A stretch of DNA of 10,690 bases from an uncultured Chitinophagaceae bacterium (GTDB taxonomy: Bacteria; Bacteroidota; Bacteroidia; Chitinophagales; Chitinophagaceae), in assembly GCA_946885335.1 (NCBI GenBank), contig CAMPGG010000101.1, positions 1 through 10,690 on the forward strand, given 5' to 3'. Under the pieces are notes generated by a model. The model was not told the origin of the DNA. It did not search any database and was given only the letters and a program-made list of their open reading frames with translations. Position numbers and translations under genes: made by a program. Shown piece after piece: positions 1 to 7,072 of the stretch (position 1 is its first letter; each line of letters begins with the position of its first letter).

Positions 1-175
1 GTACCAGGTAAAATATTAAACCAAATAAAATGGTAAGCATAACGGCAATGACTACGTAGATTTTACCATTGCTGCGCATCAGGTCGGCCATTTCTGCTTC
101 ATTATTTAAAGTGTCCTGTGCCTGTACAAATGATGCTATCATGCAAAAAAGAAAGCCTGTAATAATTTTTTTCAT
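1..175 (-). CDS. ccmD: CcmD-family small membrane protein (partial, 3' end outside window)
   Basis: This short reading frame starts at ATG 175-173 and runs off the left edge with 58 codons visible. Residues 1-20 look like a signal peptide: a Lys-Lys start, a hydrophobic core, then a VQA-Q end suggesting cleavage after residue 19. A short polar stretch follows, containing EMADLMRSNGKIYVV, and then a hydrophobic membrane segment at about 39-57. In Bacteroidota a small protein of this layout follows ccmC, and the phrase resembling 'M.D.lRs.GKIYVVv.V' is what I recall for that family. CcmD proteins in other bacteria help release holo-CcmE from the CcmABC heme exporter; the same role here is inferred. 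It lies 92 bases downstream of ccmC on the same strand, which supports the call. The missing end should hold only a short cytoplasmic tail. Confidence 0.8.
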   Translation of the reverse strand, partial: MKKIITGFLFCMIASFVQAQDTLNNEAEMADLMRSNGKIYVVIAVMLTILFGLIFYLV

Positions 176-267
176 CTGCTTATAAATATTGATTTTTTTA
201 TTGTCAGATGTAAATCGCCTTTGATTATACGGGTAGGTAATAAAGTTTTATTATGGCTCATTTCATC

Positions 268-969
268 TTATTGGTTGATTAGTATTTTTTCCTTTACCAG
301 GTTCATCCTTATTTTAAGTGTAGTGATCCAGACACCTAAAAGTGTCCATCCTAAAATAGCAGGATAAAATACCATTCTCATCCGGCTATCTACATCATCT
401 GTATTCAATGCGGGATTACCTTCCTGACCTGGATGCAGGCTGGGTAATAATCTGGGAAGTATCCAAATTGTGGGAAACAGGAATGCAAAAGCAAAAATGT
501 TATAAACAGCGCTGATCCTTGCCTTTTTATCGATATCTGTAATAGAATCTCTCAAAACCAGGTAGGCGAAATATATTAATAATGCGATAGCTGCCCCAAT
601 CAGTTTGGGATCCCTGGCAATAGTACTGAATGATGCATAAGCAGGATTATTGGGATCTGCCCAGGTATAACTCATCCAGATCGCCCCGGTGGCATATCCT
701 AAAAGCCCGAATACAATCCCCATAACAGCATATTGGCGGGAACAGATATCATGTTTCAGGTCATTATTGCGCAAGTATTTAATGGCATGAACCACAGATA
801 TGATGAAAAGGATCATCATGGCAAACCACATACATACATGAAAATATAAATTTCGGATCGTTTCCTGCAACTGCGGCAATCGGGGAACTTCTGCAATCAA
901 TCCAACCGTGAAAGTATAGATCAATAAAACTACGCTCAATATTTTCCACCAGGCTTTACGCATATTCAT
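268..969 (-). CDS. ccmC: Cytochrome c biogenesis heme-handling membrane protein, CcmC/CcsA family
   Basis: The 233-residue product appears to be a six-helix inner-membrane protein (segments at about 10-27, 47-64, 81-98, 123-139, 154-172 and 199-217). Family knowledge: CcmC places heme on the outer membrane face and loads it on CcmE, using two conserved histidines and a tryptophan-rich WWD loop. Candidate ligands are visible as His44 (in LYFHVCMW) and His179 (in PSLHPGQ). The block RARISAVYNIFAF-like (about 149-162) and the run RMRMVFYPAILGWTLLGVW (196-214) are typical of Bacteroidota members. The WWD loop between helices 3 and 4 is unusual: only W98 and W103 remain, followed by ADPNNPAYASFSTIARDPK, instead of a WGxxWxxD core. 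Met1 (969) and Met3 are both possible starts; Met3 would give the more usual MRKAWWKIL beginning. It is between ccmB and ccmD on the same strand. Confidence 0.9.
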   Translation of the reverse strand: MNMRKAWWKILSVVLLIYTFTVGLIAEVPRLPQLQETIRNLYFHVCMWFAMMILFIISVVHAIKYLRNNDLKHDICSRQYAVMGIVFGLLGYATGAIWMSYTWADPNNPAYASFSTIARDPKLIGAAIALLIYFAYLVLRDSITDIDKKARISAVYNIFAFAFLFPTIWILPRLLPSLHPGQEGNPALNTDDVDSRMRMVFYPAILGWTLLGVWITTLKIRMNLVKEKILINQ

Positions 970-1031
970 TTTTCATACGGCATCTTTAGTGCAAAATGGC
1001 TGAGAGGCCGGCAATCTTTTAAAAAGTGCTG

Positions 1032-1039
1032 CAAAAATA
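1032..1039 (-). promoter_or_regulatory. Candidate Bacteroidota -7 promoter element upstream of ccmC
   Basis: On the minus strand this reads TATTTTTG, an exact match to the Bacteroidota -7 consensus TAnnTTTG, in the 131-base gap between ccmB and ccmC. It would start transcription near 1025 and give a leader of about 55 bases. I see no good TTTG -33 element at the expected distance, so the support is the -7 box and its position only. If used, ccmC and ccmD can be transcribed apart from tdk and ccmB. Confidence 0.35.
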
Positions 1040-1100
1040 GCATAAAGGCATTCAATAGATTATAAAAAATAAAAAACTTTTTTATTGCTTTGTTTTCTAT

Positions 1101-1760
1101 TTAATCTTTCCATAAAAAAGGAAACAGTATAACCGATAGCACAATGACCATGGCATCCAATGCAAACAGGAGTAAAACTGTTTCAACAGGAATGGTCATC
1201 ATCTCATTGAAAGCGGCTTTAGATAAGCGCATTAGTAAAAGCAATTGAGGAATGATCAGTGGAAAACCCAATATAGCCATGATGGCTGCATTCTGCTGGG
1301 CCTTTGCTGCTATGGCTGCTAAAAAAGTAAAAACCAGGCTTAAACTCCATCCACCAAGAAAAACCAGTCCAATAAATGCCCAAATCTTTTCAACAGGATT
1401 TCCTAAAAACAAACTAAAGAGGATGAGACTCAATAAACTCATTACCAGCATCAGCAATGAATTGAATAAAAGTTTAGCAAGCATGAACTGCGCCGGGCCT
1501 GCGATAGAATAATAATAAAGCATACGACCCCGGCTTTCCTGTAAAAAGCTTTTGGCTACAGCATTTGTGCTGATGAAAAGTTGGATAACCCAGAATAAAC
1601 CATTCCAAACATCACTTTCCGGAACTTCCACCGCCATAAACAACACAAAAATAGTTGCACCTATATATAATAGTATACCATAGAATGTGTACTGTTGCCT
1701 GATCTCCAGCAAAAGATCTTTATTAAAAAGTGCGCCAATTGTTTTAAGAGATTGTCTCAT
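1101..1760 (-). CDS. ccmB: Heme exporter protein CcmB (ABC-2 type permease)
   Basis: The 219-residue protein matches the length and layout of CcmB, the membrane subunit that pairs with ATPase CcmA and heme handler CcmC in cytochrome c maturation system I. The N-terminus has the family pattern LFNKDLLLEIRQQY (11-24), an amphipathic stretch before the first helix. Hydrophobic segments lie at about 27-44, 53-70, 97-118, 127-150, 158-178 and 194-215. The cytoplasmic loop QESRGRMLYYYSIAGPAQ (74-91), followed by a lysine at 96, is the conserved E.xRG...yy.s..P...K region. The gene starts 12 bases after the tdk stop codon, so it is probably on the tdk transcript. No ccmA is in the window, so the ATPase must be encoded elsewhere, as I recall is common in Bacteroidota. 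Confidence 0.9.
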   Translation of the reverse strand: MRQSLKTIGALFNKDLLLEIRQQYTFYGILLYIGATIFVLFMAVEVPESDVWNGLFWVIQLFISTNAVAKSFLQESRGRMLYYYSIAGPAQFMLAKLLFNSLLMLVMSLLSLILFSLFLGNPVEKIWAFIGLVFLGGWSLSLVFTFLAAIAAKAQQNAAIMAILGFPLIIPQLLLLMRLSKAAFNEMMTIPVETVLLLFALDAMVIVLSVILFPFLWKD

Positions 1761-1772
1761 GCTGCACTTTGG

Positions 1773-2342
1773 TTATTGATTTTCAAAATAACAATGACGG
1801 CAACGAGGTTCATACACATCTTTTTCGCCAAGCATAACCTGGTCATCGTTTGGAATTTTTCGGTATGAGTAACTGGCCATATTACCACATTGAACACAAA
1901 TAGCATGAAGTTTAGTAATATAATCCGCTTTTGCCAGTAAAAAAGGCATTTGCCCAAAAGGTTTGCCCTGGTAATCCATATCCAACCCGGCAACAATTAC
2001 CCTGATGCCTTTATAAGCCAACTGGTCGCATACATATGGAAGCTCATTATCAAAAAACTGGGCTTCATCAATTCCAATTACATCCGCACCTTGTGCCAGC
2101 AATAATATTTTTTGGGAATTATCTACAGGCGTAGAAACAATTTCATTTTCATCATGAGAAACAATTTTTATTTCATCATAACGGACATCAATAGCGGGTT
2201 TAAATATTTCAACTTTCAGGTTAGCAATTTTTACTCTTTTCAGGCGCCTGATCAATTCTTCTGTTTTCCCGGAAAACATGGAACCACAAATCACTTCGAT
2301 CCATCCACGACGTTCACCACTTATGTTGGGTTCTATAAACAT
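1773..2342 (-). CDS. tdk: Thymidine kinase, type II (zinc-binding, tetrameric family)
   Basis: The 189-residue protein is a complete type II thymidine kinase, which phosphorylates thymidine to dTMP with ATP in the cytoplasm for nucleotide salvage. The P-loop is GSMFSGKT at 20-27. The Walker B-like DEAQFF is at 92-97, with Glu93 the expected catalytic base. [11 protein letters not shown] (119-129) is the family-typical strand, and two CxxC pairs (Cys149/Cys152 and Cys181/Cys184) form the structural zinc site that holds the lasso loop. The lasso includes YSYRK (158-162). Length and C-terminus are normal for the family. The chosen ATG at 2342 gives an N-terminal extension of about a dozen residues before the IEVICGSM strand, as seen in other members. 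The gene heads a minus-strand run with ccmB 12 bases downstream; I infer no functional link beyond shared transcription. Confidence 0.95.
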   Translation of the reverse strand: MFIEPNISGERRGWIEVICGSMFSGKTEELIRRLKRVKIANLKVEIFKPAIDVRYDEIKIVSHDENEIVSTPVDNSQKILLLAQGADVIGIDEAQFFDNELPYVCDQLAYKGIRVIVAGLDMDYQGKPFGQMPFLLAKADYITKLHAICVQCGNMASYSYRKIPNDDQVMLGEKDVYEPRCRHCYFENQ

Positions 2343-2370
2343 GGGTTAAAATTCATTTTCTTTATTCACA

Positions 2371-2402
2371 TTGAGTATATTGGCAAACTGTTTGTAACTT
2401 TA
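2371..2402 (+). promoter_or_regulatory. Candidate promoter for the hypothetical gene at 2442
   Basis: In the 99-base divergent gap between tdk and the plus-strand gene, TTGA (2371-2374) is followed after 20 bases by TAACTTTA (2395-2402). This resembles the Bacteroidota TTTG / TAnnTTTG promoter with the right spacing but a mismatch in each box. The predicted start near 2409 leaves a leader of about 30 bases. It is only a consensus-based guess. Confidence 0.3.
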
Positions 2403-2424
2403 GAATCTTCTAATTCAAAGTGGC

Positions 2425-2432
2425 CAAAAGTA
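2425..2432 (-). promoter_or_regulatory. Candidate -7 promoter element for tdk-ccmB
   Basis: The minus strand reads TACTTTTG, an exact TAnnTTTG match, about 83 bases upstream of the tdk start. No clear TTTG -33 box is seen upstream; that region falls in the first codons of the divergent gene. If real, the tdk leader would be about 75 bases, and the two divergent promoters would overlap within the same short gap. Confidence 0.3.
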
Positions 2433-2441
2433 GTATAATCA

Positions 2442-3140
2442 ATGGAAAGAATAGAGGCTCTGATATCCAAATTAAATGATCAGTACCGTCAAAAAGCCGG
2501 TGCTGCACAAATGCTGATCACTATTCGTATGCTGGAAGCCGCACTGGCAGAGCATTCCCAAAATTCGCACAATACATTAGGTACATCAAAAGTCTCCGTT
2601 GTTTTGCCTCGTTCAACAGTTGGTACATATTATAAAGAAGAAGAAATTGAACAAAAAACAGAAAAGGAAAAAGTTGAAGCTCCTGTAGTTATAGAAAAAC
2701 AATATGTTAATGCTAAGCGGGAACGTGAACCTGTTATGCAGGAGCAAATGAATTTAGCTTTTGATCCCATTTTAGAAATACCAACACTTTCCCAACAACA
2801 TTCACTCAAAGAAATTAATGAAGCGGTCGCTATTCAACAGGAATCTTTGAATGACAGGTTGAAACAATCCCGGACGGAACTGGCTGAAACTTTAAAAGAA
2901 ACACCCATTCGCGATTTAAGAAAAGCAATTGGCGTGAATGATCGTTTTGTATTTATCAGTGAATTATTCAGGGGTGATGAAGCAATGTATGAACGCAGTA
3001 TCAAAACCATCAATGGTTTTAATATTTATGCAGAAGCTGAATATTGGATAAACCGGGAATTAAAAACCAAGATAGGCTGGGATGATTCACGTGATATAGT
3101 AAAACATTTCTATAAATTGGTTAAAAGACGATTTTCCTGA
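2442..3140 (+). CDS. Conserved hypothetical protein, Bacteroidota type
   Basis: I do not recognise a named function for this 232-residue protein. It has no signal peptide and no membrane segment, so it is probably cytoplasmic. Three parts can be seen. Residues 1-38 form a predicted helix rich in Ala, Leu and Glu. Residues about 40-118 are low-complexity, charged and probably disordered, with the run EEEIEQKTEKEKVEA (66-80). Residues about 119-232 are mainly helical, and from 155 on look like a compact domain with RDLRKAIGVNDRFVFISELFRGDEAMYERSI and end in a basic tail KLVKRRF. From memory, Bacteroidota genomes carry hypothetical proteins with a similar '(N)DRF.FI.ELF.GD...Y' C-terminal domain and a variable middle. 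It is divergent from tdk, and its 3' end overlaps kdtA by 31 bases on the opposite strand. The neighbours give no clear hint of its role. Confidence 0.8.
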   Translation: MERIEALISKLNDQYRQKAGAAQMLITIRMLEAALAEHSQNSHNTLGTSKVSVVLPRSTVGTYYKEEEIEQKTEKEKVEAPVVIEKQYVNAKREREPVMQEQMNLAFDPILEIPTLSQQHSLKEINEAVAIQQESLNDRLKQSRTELAETLKETPIRDLRKAIGVNDRFVFISELFRGDEAMYERSIKTINGFNIYAEAEYWINRELKTKIGWDDSRDIVKHFYKLVKRRFS

Positions 3141-4372
3141 ATATAACCGAGGATCGTTATTGAGGCGCCCCGGTTATTTTCGATAAAAGATTGAGCAGCT
3201 TCGGCTGCTTTTTTATTTTCAGCAATAACTGAAAAATACTCCAGCAGGTAATCTTTCAATTGGTGTATATCGCTGAAACTCTTTCCTCCACCTGCATCGA
3301 TCAGCATTTTGGCTTCCTTGTATTTTTGGTGATTTGGCCCAAAAAGCACTGGTTTACCCCAAACGGCCGCTTCCAGTATATTATGTATGCCGTCTTTGGA
3401 GAATCCACCACCTACATACGTTACAGTGGCATATTGGTATAACCTGGAAAGCATTCCCACATTATCAATAACCATGAATTTAGCATTTGCAGCCACCTCT
3501 TCATTTTTTACTTCACTGTAAAAAACCGCATCTTTTAATAAACCCCGGATACTGGCAAGGTTAACTTCACTTATTTCATGGGGGGCAATAACCAGTTTAA
3601 TTTTATTGAATTCGGGTTGTTGAAATAATTGAAACAATAACTTTTCGTCTGCAGGCCAGGTACTACCGGCAATCAATACCTGATGTTGGTTGCAAAATGC
3701 ATTTAAATAAGGAATTGTTGATGCATGTTGAGCAATTTCCCAAACCCGGTCAAACCTGGTATCACCTGCAACAGTAACAGGCAATTCTTTAATTTTCTTT
3801 AAGAGATTTAATGATGATTGATCCTGCACAAAAATATGTGTAAAGAAGCCAAGCATCTTTCTATGCAAACTGCCGTACCATTTAAAAAAGGGTTGCGAAT
3901 TTGTAAAAACCGCTGATATCAGTAATAATGGAATTTTTTGTTTGTATGTTTTTTCAAGTATATAATACCAGTATTCATATTTTACAAAAATTGCCAGTAC
4001 AGGATTGGTTATGGAAAGAAATTTTTCCGCGTTTCTGGCTGAATCGAAGGGCAGGTAAAAAACAAAATCTGCCCCTTTATAATTTTTTTGTACTTCAAAA
4101 CCGGAAGGTGAAAAGAAAGTCAGGAGAATTTTATGATCCTTGTATTGTTCCCGCAACAATTCAAGTACCGGCCGGCCTTGTTCAAATTCTCCTAATGAGG
4201 CGCAATGAAACCAGATCAGGGGACTTTCATTTCCTGCCAATGCAGTGGCCATCCGGTTTAAGAGTTGTTTTCTTCCAACGCTCCACATCCTGGCCTTTTT
4301 ATTAAAAGGGGCAAAAATTCTAATACCTGATGCATATATAAAAAGGAAGATTTTATAAAAAATAAGCGCCAT
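3110..4372 (-). CDS. kdtA: 3-deoxy-D-manno-octulosonic acid transferase (Kdo transferase, GT30)
   Basis: The 420-residue protein is a full-length WaaA/KdtA, which moves Kdo from CMP-Kdo to lipid A precursor at the cytoplasmic face of the inner membrane. Residues 1-20 form the usual N-terminal membrane anchor. WFHCASLGEFEQGRP (54-68) carries the expected catalytic glutamate, Glu62. FVKYEYWY (129-136), GDTRFDRV (203-210), GSTWPADE (236-243), APHE (263-266) and GGGFSKDGIHNILEAA (321-336) are the conserved donor-binding blocks of the C-terminal Rossmann half. The stop (TAG, 3112-3110) lies inside the last codons of the convergent hypothetical gene. Codons near 387-394 (KKAAEAAQ) coincide with a strong opposite-strand terminator hairpin. 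The number of Kdo residues added cannot be read from sequence. The gene is divergent from a sugar-nucleotide operon, which suits an LPS neighbourhood. Confidence 0.95.
   Translation of the reverse strand: MALIFYKIFLFIYASGIRIFAPFNKKARMWSVGRKQLLNRMATALAGNESPLIWFHCASLGEFEQGRPVLELLREQYKDHKILLTFFSPSGFEVQKNYKGADFVFYLPFDSARNAEKFLSITNPVLAIFVKYEYWYYILEKTYKQKIPLLLISAVFTNSQPFFKWYGSLHRKMLGFFTHIFVQDQSSLNLLKKIKELPVTVAGDTRFDRVWEIAQHASTIPYLNAFCNQHQVLIAGSTWPADEKLLFQLFQQPEFNKIKLVIAPHEISEVNLASIRGLLKDAVFYSEVKNEEVAANAKFMVIDNVGMLSRLYQYATVTYVGGGFSKDGIHNILEAAVWGKPVLFGPNHQKYKEAKMLIDAGGGKSFSDIHQLKDYLLEYFSVIAENKKAAEAAQSFIENNRGASITILGYIQENRLLTNL
3143..3180 (+). terminator. Possible first terminator hairpin downstream of the 2442 gene
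   Basis: ATAACCG (3143-3149) pairs with CGGTTAT (3171-3177), and after an A/C mismatch GG (3151-3152) pairs with CC (3168-3169), with a loop of about 15 bases. Only four Ts follow (3177-3180), starting inside the stem. It begins three bases after the stop codon of the plus-strand gene. It is weaker than the hairpin at 3194-3214 and may only assist it or protect the mRNA end. Confidence 0.3.
3194..3214 (+). terminator. Intrinsic terminator of the 2442 gene, inside kdtA (antisense)
   Basis: AGCAGC (3194-3199), loop TTCG (3200-3203) and GCTGCT (3204-3209) form a perfect six-base-pair stem closed by a UUCG tetraloop, followed by a run of six Ts (3209-3214) and then ATTTT. This is a textbook rho-independent terminator on the plus strand, 53 bases after the stop at 3140. 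On the minus strand the same bases are kdtA codons for KKAAEAA, and there is no T-run on that side, so it should act in one direction only. Confidence 0.75.
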
Positions 4373-4390
4373 TTAACTGGTTTATGGTTT

Positions 4391-4419
4391 CAAAAATAGT
4401 TAATGCAGCCATTTTCAAA
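4391..4419 (-). promoter_or_regulatory. Candidate promoter for kdtA
   Basis: Read on the minus strand, TTTG (4419-4416) is followed after 17 bases by TATTTTTG (4398-4391), an exact TAnnTTTG -7 match. The spacer is about two bases shorter than the usual 19-21. The start site would be near 4385, giving a short leader of about 13 bases before the kdtA ATG at 4372. Position and both boxes support it; the spacing is the weak point. Confidence 0.4.
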
Positions 4420-4494
4420 CTTTTAAGATTGATCTCAGCCAATCAATTATAGATGAATTGCCTTCATTTTTAAGCTTTCTAATACATTTTAGTA

Positions 4495-4526
4495 TTATGG
4501 GTTATTGAACTCATTGCCTATTTTTG
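4495..4526 (+). promoter_or_regulatory. Candidate promoter for the sugar-nucleotide operon
   Basis: TATTTTTG (4519-4526) matches the Bacteroidota -7 box exactly and is followed by CGCCC, a context I recall as common at starts in this group. The -33 position, 20 bases upstream, holds TTAT (4495-4498), a poor match to TTTG. The predicted start near 4532 leaves an AT-rich leader of about 80 bases before the ATG at 4615, with no recognisable riboswitch or attenuator hairpin. The 242-base gap 4373-4614 otherwise contains only the kdtA promoter candidate. Confidence 0.4.
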
Positions 4527-4614
4527 CGCCCTGTTTATTTATAAGGGGTTGTGATTTCGGGATTAGCAATTAATAAAATAGCCTCATTAATTAAAAATAA
4601 TAGAAACCTGATCT

Positions 4615-5745
4615 ATGCATCCAATTCAAATGGTTGATACTAAAAATCAATACCTTAAAATAAAAGCTGATGTTGACACAGCCATGCAGGATGTATTAAA
4701 CAGCACTGCCTTTATAAACGGCGAACCGGTAAAAACATTTGCCGTGGCTCTTTCAAAATATCTGGGAACAAAACATACTATTCCTTGTGCAAATGGTACG
4801 GATGCACTTCAAATTGCGATGATGGCACTAGGATTGCAACCCGGCGATGAAGTGATCACTCCTTCATTTACCTATATAGCCACCTGCGAAGTGATCGCTT
4901 TACTGAAACTGAAACCAGTATTTGTTGAAGTTGATAAAGAAACTTTTTGCATTGATCCAGGTGCAATTGAAAAAGCGATCACACCAAAAACAAAAGCCAT
5001 TGTTCCCGTGCATTTATATGGCCAGGCTGCACCCATGGAAAAAATAATGGAGATTGCCCGTAAACATAACTTATATGTAATTGAAGATAACGCACAGGCT
5101 ATTGGCTGTAATTATACATTCAGTGATGGTTCGGTAAAGAAAACGGGTACTATAGGAACCATTGGCGCAACTTCTTTTTATCCTTCTAAAAACCTGGGAG
5201 CTTACGGTGATGGGGGAGCGATTTTTACCGATGATGAAGCATTAGCGAAGAAAATGCAAATGATAGCTAATCACGGGCAAAGTAAAAGATATTATCATGA
5301 TTTGGTAGGCTGTAACAGCCGTTTAGATACTTTACAGGCAGCTATTTTAAATATTAAACTGGGTCACCTGGAAGAATACAATGAAGCAAGAAAAAAAGTT
5401 GCTGCTTATTATGATAAAGCATTTGCTTCGTATCCTCAATTAATAACTCCTGCAAAGGCTGCATATAGTGATCATGTTTATCACCAGTATACTTTAACAT
5501 TGGATGGAGTGGACCGGGATGCATTGCATCAATACCTGGCCGAGCACAAAATTCCTTCCATGATTTACTATCCAGTGCCGGCACACAGGCAACAAATGTT
5601 TGCACATTTTCAAACCGAAATGCCCTCATTACCTGTAACGGACTGGCTAACGCAAAGAGTGATCTCCCTGCCTATACATACGGAAATGAACGAGGAGCAA
5701 CTAGCATATATAACATCAACCATTATAAAATTCTTACAAAATTAA
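4615..5745 (+). CDS. DegT/DnrJ/EryC1/StrS-family PLP-dependent sugar aminotransferase (WbpE/WlbC-like)
   Basis: The 376-residue protein is a full-length member of the DegT/StrS family, which transfers an amino group, usually from glutamate, to a keto-sugar nucleotide. Visible PLP-site features are ANGTDALQIA (59-68) for phosphate binding, Asp158 in VIEDNAQAIG for the pyridine nitrogen, and the Schiff-base Lys192 in SFYPSKNLGAYGDGG. VPVHLYGQ (130-137) and NSRLDTLQAAIL (234-245) are also typical. The overall pattern resembles WbpE/WlbC enzymes, which make the 3-amino group of UDP-2,3-diamino-glucuronic acid, but a different keto-sugar substrate is possible. The 3-dehydrogenase and N-acetyltransferase that would complete that route are not in the window, while a UDP-HexNAc 6-dehydrogenase candidate is three genes downstream. 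The start MHPIQMVD fits the family better than the internal Met6. It heads the operon, 12 bases before ugd. Confidence 0.9.
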   Translation: MHPIQMVDTKNQYLKIKADVDTAMQDVLNSTAFINGEPVKTFAVALSKYLGTKHTIPCANGTDALQIAMMALGLQPGDEVITPSFTYIATCEVIALLKLKPVFVEVDKETFCIDPGAIEKAITPKTKAIVPVHLYGQAAPMEKIMEIARKHNLYVIEDNAQAIGCNYTFSDGSVKKTGTIGTIGATSFYPSKNLGAYGDGGAIFTDDEALAKKMQMIANHGQSKRYYHDLVGCNSRLDTLQAAILNIKLGHLEEYNEARKKVAAYYDKAFASYPQLITPAKAAYSDHVYHQYTLTLDGVDRDALHQYLAEHKIPSMIYYPVPAHRQQMFAHFQTEMPSLPVTDWLTQRVISLPIHTEMNEEQLAYITSTIIKFLQN

Positions 5746-5757
5746 ATCTTTAATAAA

Positions 5758-7068
5758 ATGAAAATTGCAGTTATTGGTACTGGTTATGTAGGCCTTGTAA
5801 CAGGTACTTGTTTCGCTGAAACAGGTAATTATGTAACCTGTGTGGATATTGATGAAAAAAAAGTGAATAAGCTCAGAAATGGGGAAATCACCATTTATGA
5901 ACCCGGGTTGGAAAAACTTTTTTTAAGAAATCTGAAAGAAGAAAGATTAAATTTTACGACCAACCTGGAAGAAGGAATATCGGATGCGGAGATTATTTTC
6001 CTGGCATTACCAACACCTCCGGGTGAAGACGGTTCTGCAGACTTGAAATACATCCTGGGAGTAAGCGATGACCTGGGAAAAATATTGAAAGATTATAAAG
6101 TTATTGTTGATAAAAGCACCGTTCCCGTAGGTACAGCAGAAAAAGTACATGCTGCTATTGCGGCTAACTATAAGGGTGAGTTTGACGTTGTTTCCAACCC
6201 CGAGTTTTTAAGAGAGGGAGTGGCAGTTGATGATTTTATGAAACCTGACAGGGTGGTAATAGGAACACGTTCCGATCGTGCGCAAAAAGTAATGGGTGAA
6301 TTATATGCACCATTTGTGAGGCAGGGTAACCCGGTAATTTATATGGATGAACGTTCTGCTGAATTAACCAAGTATGCTGCGAATTCATTTCTTGCTACTA
6401 AGATCTCTTTCATGAACGAGGTAGCACAATTGTGTGAATTGCTGGGTGCTGATGTCGATATGGTTAGGCGTGGAATTGGTAGTGATGAAAGAATTGGAAA
6501 GCGTTTTTTATTTCCCGGTATCGGTTATGGCGGAAGTTGTTTTCCAAAAGATGTGCAGGCCCTGGTGAAATCATCAACTGAAGTAAATTATGATTTCAGG
6601 ATATTGAATGCGGTAATGGATGTAAATGAAAGGCAGAAATTACACCTGATTCCAAAAATCAAACGATTTTTTAATAACGATTTAAAAGGAAAGCATTTCG
6701 CATTATGGGGACTGGCTTTTAAACCCAATACAGATGATATCCGCGAAGCACCCGCCTTATATATTATTGACGAATTATTAAAAGCAGGTGCAACCGTTTG
6801 TGCTTTTGATCCGGAAGCCAAGAAAAATGTAATGGAATTACTGGGAGATAAGATTGGTTATTCTGAGCAACAATATGATTGCCTGGATAATGCTTCTGCA
6901 TTGATCATTGCAACAGAATGGAATGAATTCCGTACGCCTGATTTTTTAAAGATCGTTAAACACTTAAAGAACAAAGTAATATTTGATGGCCGCAATTTAT
7001 TTGATGTTAATGCCATTAAAGAATTAGGTTTCCATTACGAAAGCGTAGGTCGTCCTACAGTAAATTAA
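5758..7068 (+). CDS. ugd: UDP-glucose 6-dehydrogenase
   Basis: The 436-residue protein oxidises UDP-glucose to UDP-glucuronate with two NAD+ in the cytoplasm. The N-terminal Rossmann motif is GTGYVG at 7-12. [14 protein letters not shown] (83-96) and DKSTVPVGT (118-126) line the NAD site. NPEFLREG (147-154), Lys205 in ELTKYAAN, and the catalytic Cys261 in [12 protein letters not shown] (254-265) are all present. The C-terminal UDP-binding domain includes [16 protein letters not shown] (318-333). This set, with FLREG and CFPKD, is typical of UDP-glucose enzymes rather than of UDP-HexNAc dehydrogenases. Length is normal. The next gene, four bases downstream, uses UDP-glucuronate, so substrate hand-over in the operon is clear. 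No feature of regulation, such as a tyrosine-rich tail, is seen. Confidence 0.94.
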   Translation: MKIAVIGTGYVGLVTGTCFAETGNYVTCVDIDEKKVNKLRNGEITIYEPGLEKLFLRNLKEERLNFTTNLEEGISDAEIIFLALPTPPGEDGSADLKYILGVSDDLGKILKDYKVIVDKSTVPVGTAEKVHAAIAANYKGEFDVVSNPEFLREGVAVDDFMKPDRVVIGTRSDRAQKVMGELYAPFVRQGNPVIYMDERSAELTKYAANSFLATKISFMNEVAQLCELLGADVDMVRRGIGSDERIGKRFLFPGIGYGGSCFPKDVQALVKSSTEVNYDFRILNAVMDVNERQKLHLIPKIKRFFNNDLKGKHFALWGLAFKPNTDDIREAPALYIIDELLKAGATVCAFDPEAKKNVMELLGDKIGYSEQQYDCLDNASALIIATEWNEFRTPDFLKIVKHLKNKVIFDGRNLFDVNAIKELGFHYESVGRPTVN

Positions 7069-7072
7069 TATT

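Noticed and set aside
1068..1086. AT-only inverted repeat (AATAAAAAA, one-base centre, TTTTTTATT) after ccmB, considered as a terminator
   Set aside because: There is no GC in the stem and no room for a loop without opening pairs; in AT-rich intergenic DNA this is likely by chance.
1757..1996. Open frame on the minus strand overlapping the 3' part of tdk
   Set aside because: It lies in another frame of tdk, shows no family motif, and tdk has complete P-loop, DEAQ and zinc motifs.
2112..2438. 108-codon plus-strand frame opposite tdk, ending just before the 2442 gene
   Set aside because: It is a Phe/Tyr/Asn-rich shadow of the tdk coding strand and has no recognisable motif.
3928..4305. 125-codon open frame on the plus strand opposite kdtA
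   Set aside because: The predicted protein has no domain pattern, and kdtA on the other strand is conserved over the whole stretch.
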